A program made the translations under genes and the position numbers. A DNA stretch of 64,000 bases from Sphingobium fontiphilum (lineage in GTDB: Bacteria > Pseudomonadota > Alphaproteobacteria > Sphingomonadales > Sphingomonadaceae): assembly GCF_014196635.1 (NCBI RefSeq), contig NZ_JACIEB010000001.1:434001-498000 (forward strand), given 5' to 3'. This document shows positions 9,312 to 15,739 of the stretch, piece by piece. How positions within the stretch are numbered: position 1 is the stretch's first letter; the number at the start of each line of letters is the position of its first letter. The notes under the pieces are model-generated. The model searched no databases and had not been told where the DNA came from. It saw only the letters and a list, made by a program, of their open reading frames with translations.

Positions 9312-9728
9312 ATGGCTTCCGCACCCCTCCCCCGCACCGACATGCCCCGTCACGATCCCCTGCCCTGCGCCATGCCCGACGGCTATGGCGCGCGCCTCTT
9401 CCTGTTCGCCGTCCGCCGCATGGCGAGCGCGGGCGTCGACGACGCTCACGCCGCCAATGCGCTGCTCGGCGCTTTTGGGCGGAGCTACCGCCGCCCACTG
9501 GTCTTGATGCGGGCCATGATGCTGGAACTGTCGCGCGCGTCCAACCGCAGGATTAAGGTCGCACCCTGTTGCTGCGGCCGGATGACGGCCGACGAAGCGA
9601 TGCTGATCGCCGCCGCCAGCGAAGCGCTGGACGATGGCCCCGCCGCCTATCGCCGCGCCGCCGCGCTGCTCGGCACCGATCGCGCACTGGGCGCCCTCAC
9701 CTGCATCCAGGCGGTGGCGCAAAGCTAA
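9312..9728 (+). CDS. Small Cys-rich alpha-helical protein, probably DUF6628 family
   Basis: This 138-residue soluble protein resembles a sphingomonad-restricted family that I believe is DUF6628; no function is known to me. It has an extended N-terminus, two helical regions around GARLFLFAVRRMASAG and PLVLMRAMMLELSRAS, then a striking VAPCCCGRMTADE motif near residue 86 with three adjacent cysteines, a helix, and a further Cys in ALTCIQAV close to the C-terminus. Four cysteines in a 138-residue cytoplasmic protein suggest metal or Fe-S binding. A near-consensus Fur box sits just upstream, so iron-responsive expression and a role in iron handling are inferred. The ATG is the first in frame after the promoter-like region. 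Confidence 0.75.
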   Translation: MASAPLPRTDMPRHDPLPCAMPDGYGARLFLFAVRRMASAGVDDAHAANALLGAFGRSYRRPLVLMRAMMLELSRASNRRIKVAPCCCGRMTADEAMLIAAASEALDDGPAAYRRAAALLGTDRALGALTCIQAVAQS

Positions 9729-9770
9729 GCCGACCTCGGCCACCCGCTGCGTCTGTTCGGGGCGGGGTGA

Positions 9771-10520
9771 TCAGGTCCGGCGCATGTCGGCAAGAGCATT
9801 TGCCGCCCATTGATACATGTCGGCCTGCGCCGCGCGCTGAGTCCGGTCCAGCCGACGGGCGCGCTGCTCGACCTCTTCCAATATCTGGCGCGCGCGCATC
9901 TGGTCGCCCCGGTCGAGCAGGAAAGCCGCATAGTGGCACCGCGCCTCCTCGCCCGCGATCCGGGTCACCACATCCTCGAACAAGCCCCGCGCTTCCGCAT
10001 CCTTACCGATATCCGCCAATATCCTTGCACGCAGTAACATCCGGCGGTCACGTTCGCCGCCTGCCGGAACGTCTGGCACGTTTGCCAGCACGTCCAGCGC
10101 TTCGCCACTGCGATGATTCTCGAACAGGGCAGCGGCAAGTTTCACCTGCGTGCGCCAATCCTGTCCCGGCCCCAGCGCCAGCCCCTGTTGATAGGCGGCG
10201 ACCGCGTCGGCGTGACGGCCCAATGCCGCCAACGCATCGCCAAGCGCGATATGATTGGCCGACGTATTGGCCAGTTCCAACGCCTTGCGCGCGGCGCGCA
10301 ACTCGCGTTCCGGGTCGATACTGCTCACTGCCTGCGTCCGGATGGTTCGGACGTGGCGATTGCCCCAATATTCCGGCAAAATCTCCAGCACGAGATAGGC
10401 AAAGCAACCCATCAATGAAAAGAGAAAGATGAACAGCATCCAGATCTGGTTGCGCCCGGTGCGGATGACATGCACGGCGCACAGAATTTGGACTGCGACC
10501 GAGGCAAGGAGGAAGATCAA
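9771..10520 (-). CDS. Membrane-anchored TPR protein with PLDc_N-like N-terminus
   Basis: This 249-residue protein has two N-terminal transmembrane helices (MIFLLASVAVQILCAVHVI and WMLFIFLFSLMGCFAYLVLEILP), the pattern of the phospholipase-D N-terminal domain. Tetratricopeptide-like helices follow over about residues 70-235, for example ANHIALGDALAALGRHADAVAAYQQGLAL. It probably scaffolds a membrane-associated process; no enzyme activity is visible. Its start overlaps the stop of the AmpG-like permease gene by four bases, so the two are one operon. Confidence 0.8.
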   Translation of the reverse strand: MIFLLASVAVQILCAVHVIRTGRNQIWMLFIFLFSLMGCFAYLVLEILPEYWGNRHVRTIRTQAVSSIDPERELRAARKALELANTSANHIALGDALAALGRHADAVAAYQQGLALGPGQDWRTQVKLAAALFENHRSGEALDVLANVPDVPAGGERDRRMLLRARILADIGKDAEARGLFEDVVTRIAGEEARCHYAAFLLDRGDQMRARQILEEVEQRARRLDRTQRAAQADMYQWAANALADMRRT

Positions 10521-11842
10521 GGCGCCTCAGACTCCTCCACCGTGCCCGCACTGCCGACGCTTGCGTCGATCAGGCCGGCGCGCATCATCAGCCAGAACAG
10601 CAATATGCCCGGCAGCGCGAACGCCGTGGTCAGCAGGTAGAAATCGACATAGCCGAATACTTCGATCAGCGCGCCCGCCGTCGTGCCGGTCAGGAAGCGG
10701 CCGACAATGGCGGCGGCCGCCGACAGCAGCGCAAACTGGGTGGCGGTGAAGGACAGATTGCACAGCGCCGATAGATAAGCGACGACAGTCACGCCGCCGA
10801 TGCCGCTGGCGAAATTTTCAAAGCCGATGGTGAAGGCCAGCATCGGCATGGAATGGCCCATGGCGGCCAGTCCGGCAAAACTGAGGTTGGAAACCGCCAT
10901 CAGCACCAGGCTGACCAGCACCGACCGCTTCATGCCCAGCCGGGCGTAGAGTATGCCGCCGACGAATATTCCGGCGAGCAACGCAAAGAAGCCGACCCAC
11001 ACGTCGCCGGTCAAAATTTCCTGCTTGGTAAAGCCCAGGCCGACGAGAAGGTCGCGGATCATCAGGTTCGCCATCGTGTCGCCAATCTTGTGGACCAGCA
11101 CGAACAGCAATACGATCAACGCGCCGCGCCGCCGGAAGAAATCGGCGAGCGGCCCGGTGAAGGCCGCAAGCGCTTCGCCGGCTGATCGCAAGGGCTTCGG
11201 CTCTGCGTGCCGGGCAGGTTCCCCCGCGAAGATCGATGCCACAGGGCCGGCAAAGGCGAGCGGAATGCATGCGATATAGCCCAGCGACCAGTTCGAAACA
11301 CTCGCCACGGCGAGCGCGATGCTCGCCGCGAAGAACGCGCCCAGACGCCAGCCATATTGCGACATGCCCGATCCGACGCCCAACTGGTCAGGCCGCAGCA
11401 ATTCGATGCGATAGGCGTCGATGACGATGTCGAACGTCGCCCCCGCAAAGCCGAGCAGCAGAGCGCCGACGATGACCGCCTGCAATCCCGCGCGAGGATC
11501 GGCCACGCCCAGCACGAACACCGCCACCGCCGCGAAACAGGCGCACAACCATAGCCAGGACCGGCGATGCCCGATCATGTCGGCGAGTATCGGCAGCCGC
11601 ATCCGGTCAATCAGCGGCGCCCACAGCCATTTGAAACTGTAGACCAGCAGGGCGAGCGCAAAGGCGGAAACCGACTTTTTCTCAATCCCGGCCTCTGCCA
11701 GACGATTGGTCAATGTCGCAGCCAGCAGGGCAAAGGGAAAACCCGATGACATGCCCAGGAACAATGCCGTCAACGGCGCCTTTTCCAGATAGGGGCGCAC
11801 GCCGCCCCAAAAACCGCCCGTGCCCCGCGCCGCATCGTCCAT
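10517..11842 (-). CDS. AmpG-family MFS permease (muropeptide-type transporter)
   Basis: This 441-residue protein has about twelve transmembrane segments. Family features are the N-terminal FLGMSSGFPFALLAATLTNRLAEAGI, then ALLVYSFKWLWAPLIDRM, GHRRSWLW, and FDIVIDAYRIELL, which parallel AmpG, the importer of GlcNAc-anhydroMurNAc peptides for cell-wall recycling. No beta-lactamase or amidase gene is close, so the substrate is not certain and the name ampG is withheld. It is the first gene of a two-gene operon with the TPR membrane protein. Confidence 0.8.
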   Translation of the reverse strand: MDDAARGTGGFWGGVRPYLEKAPLTALFLGMSSGFPFALLAATLTNRLAEAGIEKKSVSAFALALLVYSFKWLWAPLIDRMRLPILADMIGHRRSWLWLCACFAAVAVFVLGVADPRAGLQAVIVGALLLGFAGATFDIVIDAYRIELLRPDQLGVGSGMSQYGWRLGAFFAASIALAVASVSNWSLGYIACIPLAFAGPVASIFAGEPARHAEPKPLRSAGEALAAFTGPLADFFRRRGALIVLLFVLVHKIGDTMANLMIRDLLVGLGFTKQEILTGDVWVGFFALLAGIFVGGILYARLGMKRSVLVSLVLMAVSNLSFAGLAAMGHSMPMLAFTIGFENFASGIGGVTVVAYLSALCNLSFTATQFALLSAAAAIVGRFLTGTTAGALIEVFGYVDFYLLTTAFALPGILLFWLMMRAGLIDASVGSAGTVEESEAP

Positions 11843-11944
11843 GAAGGATCATTTCCCCAAATCAAGCGAACCGGCGGCCACCATAAGGCCGATCGTGGCG
11901 CAGGCAAGCGGCGCTTGTCCCGATGCGGCGCAAAGCCGCGCCGG

Positions 11945-12403
11945 TCATCCCGACGTCGGGAAAATCTGCATTCCGGGCGGAATGGCGGCAGGTGCGCCAT
12001 TGGCCAGCAATGCCTCGACAGTCTCGATCGCCGCGATCAGGTCGCGCTGGGAAAAGGGCTTGGCGAGGCAACCGACCGCCCATTGCCGGGCGTCGAGAGG
12101 GCAGGCGGCGGTCGCAAACAGCACTGGCACGCCAAGGTCGCTGGCGACGCGCGCGACTTCGATGCCGCCTCGTGCGCCCTGCAAGCCGACATCGGCGATG
12201 ATGAGGTCGACGCCTCCGCCGTTCAGCACGGCGATGGCCCCATCGCGGGAATCGACAGTGCCTGCCACCCGGTAGCCCGCCTGCGCCAGATGATGCTCAT
12301 GGTCGAACGCCACCAGCGGTTCGTCCTCGACGATCAATATGGAACGGATCGCGCCCTTGCGCGCCGCCGTTTCAATCCGCCATCGCCCCTTGCCGAAAAA
12401 CAT
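11945..12403 (-). CDS. Orphan response regulator, single receiver domain
   Basis: This 152-residue protein is a CheY-like receiver with short tails: IRSILIVEDEPLVAF (acidic pocket), DLIIADVGLQGA (phosphoacceptor Asp), PVLFATA (Thr position) and CLAKPFSQRD (conserved Lys-Pro). No output domain is present, so it should work by protein contact. The open frame runs back to 12694, but upstream residues are low-complexity Arg/Pro and antisense to the pseudouridine synthase gene; the ATG at 12403 is preferred. No histidine kinase lies nearby. Confidence 0.8.
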   Translation of the reverse strand: MFFGKGRWRIETAARKGAIRSILIVEDEPLVAFDHEHHLAQAGYRVAGTVDSRDGAIAVLNGGGVDLIIADVGLQGARGGIEVARVASDLGVPVLFATAACPLDARQWAVGCLAKPFSQRDLIAAIETVEALLANGAPAAIPPGMQIFPTSG

Positions 12404-12576
12404 TGCCGTTCCGCCCCGTTTGCGCCATGCACCCATCCCTAAACGCCGGGACTGGCGGCGGGTTTCGCCACGCCCGCCCCGGCGCCACTCGCTTTGGCGG
12501 GATGGATGCATCATTCGCCCTATTTGCGTCTGCGCCCGATATGGGAAGGGCCGGTCGCATCGAAAAGGAACGCCCG

Positions 12577-13500
12577 GTGGAACCACCGAAAAAATCTCGC
12601 CCGGCCCGTCCCCGTCCACCGGCCAAAGGCGGCGGAAGACCGCAACAGGGCGGCAAGGAAAGCGGGGCGTCGTCCCGCCCACCCCGCCCTCCACGCGGCG
12701 GCGCGGCCAAGGCTCCTGCGAAGTCCGTTAACCCCCATCCCGCCCGCGCCGCCGCGACGGCCGATGGCAAGGGGGAACCGCAACGCATCGCCAAATTGCT
12801 GGCGCGCGCGGGCGTCGCTTCCCGCCGCGAAATCGAACGGATGATAGAGGAAGGCCGCATCGCCCTCGATGGCGTTGCAGTGGAAACACCCGCCACCCTG
12901 CTGACTTCGCTGCATGGCGTGACGGTGGATGGCGTTGCCGTCGCCGCCCCCGCGCCCGCGCGCCTGTTCCTGTTTCACAAGCCGACCGGATGCCTGACCA
13001 CCGAGCGCGATCCGCAGGGCCGCCCGACCATCTATGACCGGCTGCCCGCCGGGCTGCCGCGCCTGATGCCCATCGGGCGGCTCGACATGACGACCGAGGG
13101 GCTGTTGCTGCTCACCACCGACGGCGAGTTCAAGCGCGAGATGGAACTGCCCGCCACCGGCGTGCCCCGCACCTATCGCGCCCGCGCCTTTGGCGACATC
13201 AGCCAGGCGCAACTGGAGGATCTGTTCGACGGGATCGAGATCGAAGGCGTTCGCTATGGCCCGATAGAGGCCAATCTGGAACGGCGCACCGGCCGCAACC
13301 AGTGGATCGAAATGACCCTTGCCGAAGGCAAGAACCGCGAAGTTCGCCGCGTGCTGGAGCATCTGGGGCTGAAGGTCAGCCGCCTCATCCGCACCGCCTA
13401 TGGCCCGTTCAAGCTCGCCGACATGCCCGTTTGCCATGTCGAGGAAGTGCGGCAACATGACCTGATCGTCTTTCGCAAGGGCCTGAAGGGTAAGGCATGA
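12577..13500 (+). CDS. Ribosomal large subunit pseudouridine synthase, RsuA/RluB type
   Basis: It isomerises a uridine in rRNA, probably 23S (RluB/RluE/RluF group). After a basic, Pro/Gly-rich N-terminal extension of about 60 residues, an S4 RNA-binding domain (QRIAKLLARAGVASRREIERMIEEGRI) precedes the synthase domain with the catalytic Asp in GRLDMTTEGLLLLT and the C-terminal EGKNREVRRVLEHLGLKVSRLIR. GTG 12577 follows an AAAAGGAAC ribosome site; ATG 12541 has no such site and the more distant in-frame starts are implausible. It overlaps rsmD by four bases. Confidence 0.88.
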   Translation: MEPPKKSRPARPRPPAKGGGRPQQGGKESGASSRPPRPPRGGAAKAPAKSVNPHPARAAATADGKGEPQRIAKLLARAGVASRREIERMIEEGRIALDGVAVETPATLLTSLHGVTVDGVAVAAPAPARLFLFHKPTGCLTTERDPQGRPTIYDRLPAGLPRLMPIGRLDMTTEGLLLLTTDGEFKREMELPATGVPRTYRARAFGDISQAQLEDLFDGIEIEGVRYGPIEANLERRTGRNQWIEMTLAEGKNREVRRVLEHLGLKVSRLIRTAYGPFKLADMPVCHVEEVRQHDLIVFRKGLKGKA

Positions 13501-14036
13501 GGATCATTTCGGGCCAATGGCGCGGCCGTCCGCTGGTCGCGCCCAAGGGGGACGCCACCCGCCCCACCGCCGACCGCACGCGCGAGACGCTGTTTTCCAT
13601 GCTGACCAGCCGGTTGGGATCGTTCGAGGGACTGGCCGTCGCGGATTTCTTCGCCGGGTCGGGGGCCATGGGGTTCGAGGCGCTGTCGCGCGGCGCGGCC
13701 TCCTGCCTGTTCGTTGAGCAGGACCGCGCCGCCGTCGACGCCATTCGCGCCAATGGCGACAAACTGGGCGTCCGCCCCGACATTCGCCAGACCAGCGTGA
13801 TGGCGCTCGGGCCCACCGCAACGCCGCTGGACCTCATCCTGATGGACCCGCCCTATAATAGCGGAGCGGGACAGGTCGCTCTGGACAAGCTGGCGCGGCT
13901 TGGCTGGGCCGGCCCCGCCACATGGATCAGCATTGAAACCGACCGGCGCGAGGATGTGACGGTCAAAGGGTTCGAGGTCGACGCCGTGCGCGACATCGGC
14001 AAGGCGCGGCTGACCTTGCTGCGCTCCCAGGGCTGA
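13497..14036 (+). CDS. rsmD: 16S rRNA (guanine(966)-N(2))-methyltransferase
   Basis: RsmD methylates G966 of 16S rRNA using S-adenosylmethionine. The 179-residue protein begins MRIISGQWRGRPL and has RPTADRTRETLFSML, the SAM-binding VADFFAGSGAMGFEALSRGA, and the catalytic LILMDPPYNS. Its ATG overlaps the TGA of the pseudouridine synthase gene, making a small rRNA-modification operon. Confidence 0.95.
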   Translation: MRIISGQWRGRPLVAPKGDATRPTADRTRETLFSMLTSRLGSFEGLAVADFFAGSGAMGFEALSRGAASCLFVEQDRAAVDAIRANGDKLGVRPDIRQTSVMALGPTATPLDLILMDPPYNSGAGQVALDKLARLGWAGPATWISIETDRREDVTVKGFEVDAVRDIGKARLTLLRSQG

Positions 14037-14091
14037 ACCGCGCGCCGGTTTGTCTGCCGGGGTGCGGCGCTGCCTGCTGAACGCGCAAGCG

Positions 14092-14103
14092 CCCCCCCCC
14101 CCC
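14092..14103. repeat. Homopolymer of 12 cytosines
   Basis: Twelve consecutive C (G on the minus strand) lie between the convergent 3' ends of rsmD and the globin gene, two bases beyond the globin stop codon. It is the longest mononucleotide run I see in the window. It is outside both coding regions, so length changes would not alter either protein. Confidence 0.9.
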
Positions 14104-14105
14104 GA

Positions 14106-14549
14106 TCACTTGTCGGCATAGGCCTCCGCTTCCTTGGCGATCAATATGTCCGCCAGCATCCAATATGCCTCGCCCCATGCCGCCAGCACGGCGTCGGTGG
14201 CGACCGCATCGCCCAGCACTTCACGCATCGCGGGGAGCAGCGCGTTGGCGACCTTGGGATAGTCGCTGGCCTTGACACCGGTTTCGACATGGCGTTGCAC
14301 CATCCGCGCGACGGCGCCCGACAGGGCGTCGAGCTTGTCGATATTTTCGGCATAGCCCAGAATGGCGGCGGCCAGGCGGCGCGGCTGTTCGCCGCTTTCC
14401 TGTGCCGCCTGGTCGAACATCGCCTTGACCGATTCATCCTGAAAAAGGCGCTTGTACATGGCGGTGGTGATGGCGACGCCATGCTGGCGAATGGCGGGCG
14501 CGGTCGATTTGACGATGGCGATGGTTTGGGCGGACAGGGGCTTGGACAT
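14106..14549 (-). CDS. Single-domain globin (flavohaemoglobin-type haem domain)
   Basis: This 147-residue protein aligns by eye with the N-terminal haem domain of flavohaemoglobin Hmp: SAQTIAIVKSTAPAI, the B10 Tyr in TAMYKRLF, GYAENIDKL, the proximal His in VQRHVETGVKASDY, and AWGEAYWMLADILIAKEAEAY. The reductase half is absent, as in Vitreoscilla-type haemoglobins. Likely roles are O2 binding or NO dioxygenation with an external reductase. An AGAGGA ribosome site precedes ATG 14549. It is divergent from an NsrR-like repressor with a palindrome between them, which supports an NO link. Confidence 0.88.
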   Translation of the reverse strand: MSKPLSAQTIAIVKSTAPAIRQHGVAITTAMYKRLFQDESVKAMFDQAAQESGEQPRRLAAAILGYAENIDKLDALSGAVARMVQRHVETGVKASDYPKVANALLPAMREVLGDAVATDAVLAAWGEAYWMLADILIAKEAEAYADK

Positions 14550-14573
14550 CCGGAGATCCTCTTTTTGCTCTAT

Positions 14574-14596
14574 AAGAGGTATATTTAATACATGTT
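14574..14596. promoter_or_regulatory. Candidate NsrR operator in the globin/nsrR intergenic region
   Basis: An AT-rich imperfect palindrome with core GGTATATTTAATACATG lies between the divergent globin and Rrf2-type genes, within the 107-base intergenic region. It resembles the two AT-rich half sites of known NsrR operators (half-site type AAGATGYATTT). Both genes could be controlled from it. Confidence 0.55.
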
Positions 14597-14656
14597 ATAA
14601 AGATTGAGGGGAAATAGGTATTTATACGCAGGCGCACTTGCGCTTTAAGCAACCGA

Positions 14657-15115
14657 ATGAGATTGACCCAGCATACCGACTACGCCCTTCGCGTGTTGAT
14701 TCATCTGGCTATGTCGCCATCGGTGCACGCCACTATCCCTCAGATCGCCGCCGCCCATCAACTCTCGGAAAATCACCTGCGAAAGGTGGTTCTGCATCTT
14801 GCCAAAGGAGGCTTTTTGGCGACACGCAGGGGGCGCGGCGGCGGCTTCGCTTTGGCGCAACCGGCAGAGTCGATCTCTCTGCGCGCCGTCGTCCTCCACA
14901 CCGAAACTGACATGCGCATGGTCGATTGCACAGGTTGCAAGCTGCGCCCAGTTTGCGGCCTGCCCAGAATCCTTAATGAAGCCGCGTCCGCGTTCCTGGG
15001 CGCTCTTGATTCCTATACCCTGGCGGACGTGGTTCAGGATCGCCTAGGCTTGGTGGCGACCCTGGACGCCATGTCGAACGGGCCGGAAACCCCAGGCGCA
15101 ATTTCCGATCCTTGA
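14657..15115 (+). CDS. nsrR: Rrf2-family transcriptional repressor, NsrR-like
   Basis: This 152-residue DNA-binding protein begins MRLTQHTDYALRVLIHLA and has the winged helix with recognition helix SENHLRKVVLHLAKGGFLATRRGRGGGF. Three cysteines in VDCTGCKLRPVCGL (about residues 93-104) are the Fe-S ligand cluster expected for the nitric-oxide sensor NsrR; the spacing is C-x2-C-x5-C. NO damages the cluster and releases DNA. Being divergent from a globin gene fits an NO-detoxification pair. No clear Shine-Dalgarno precedes the ATG, so it may be leaderless or weakly translated. IscR is less likely given the partner gene. Confidence 0.85.
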   Translation: MRLTQHTDYALRVLIHLAMSPSVHATIPQIAAAHQLSENHLRKVVLHLAKGGFLATRRGRGGGFALAQPAESISLRAVVLHTETDMRMVDCTGCKLRPVCGLPRILNEAASAFLGALDSYTLADVVQDRLGLVATLDAMSNGPETPGAISDP

Positions 15116-15240
15116 CTGCTTTTCCTGGCCCCGGCCCCTTTCCGCACGGCAAAAGGACAAACCGGCAAGGAAATTGTCCAGTCTCAGGCCACAGCCAAAG
15201 CGGTCATGGAGAGCCGCACGGCCAACGGTCGCTGCTGTCA

Positions 15241-15636
15241 TTAAAGCCCGGGATAGCGCTCAAACTTCGGCAACTCGTGCGCACCTTCCATCCACGGCGC
15301 CGCCTCGGCATATTGGACATGGATGCCGGGCGGAAAAGCGGCCTGATCGTCGAAGGTCGCGGTCTGGATGTCGATCTGGCCCGGAAAGATGCTTTCGTTG
15401 CGGTAGAACAGCCCCGTTCCGCACCGGGCGCAAAATTGTCGCGTCGCCTGTTCGGACGAGGCATAGGATGCAACCTCGCCCGTTATCATCACCTTGTCCT
15501 TCGGGAAAAGCGCCCATCCCACCATCGGCGCGCCCGCCGACTTGCGGCAATCGGAACAATGGCACAGCGCGCTGTAAACCGGATCGCCCGCCGCTTCATA
15601 GCGGACCGCGCCGCAATGGCATCCACCTGTCACCAT
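15241..15636 (-). CDS. GFA-family (glutathione-dependent formaldehyde-activating-like) protein
   Basis: This protein of about 131 residues has the Mss4-like zinc-binding fold: GGCHCGAVRY, CHCSDCRKS and FCARCGTGLFYRNE supply the cysteines. Family members include the formaldehyde-activating enzyme Gfa and centromere protein V, but most have no proven substrate. The frame is open to 15765, but a strong AGGAGG site lies just upstream of two consecutive ATGs; the second (15636) has the better spacing. The 125 bases between its stop and nsrR hold no gene I can see. Confidence 0.85.
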   Translation of the reverse strand: MVTGGCHCGAVRYEAAGDPVYSALCHCSDCRKSAGAPMVGWALFPKDKVMITGEVASYASSEQATRQFCARCGTGLFYRNESIFPGQIDIQTATFDDQAAFPPGIHVQYAEAAPWMEGAHELPKFERYPGL

Positions 15637-15653
15637 CATGTCCTCCTGCATTG

Positions 15654-15668
15654 ATTCTCTTTTTGTTC
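15654..15668 (+). promoter_or_regulatory. Candidate promoter region and LexA-like box upstream of the uvrD-type helicase gene
   Basis: ATTC-N7-GTTC differs by one base from the alphaproteobacterial LexA motif GTTC-N7-GTTC. A perfect TATAAT follows at 15672-15677. The site lies 72 bases upstream of the helicase ATG and 18 bases upstream of the divergent GFA gene start. One mismatch in such a short motif can arise by chance. Confidence 0.35.
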
Positions 15669-15739
15669 TCATATAATCCGGGTGTTCGCAACCCATCGAC
15701 TTGCCCCCGCCGCGCCCCGCGCCTACCTGCCGGATAGCC

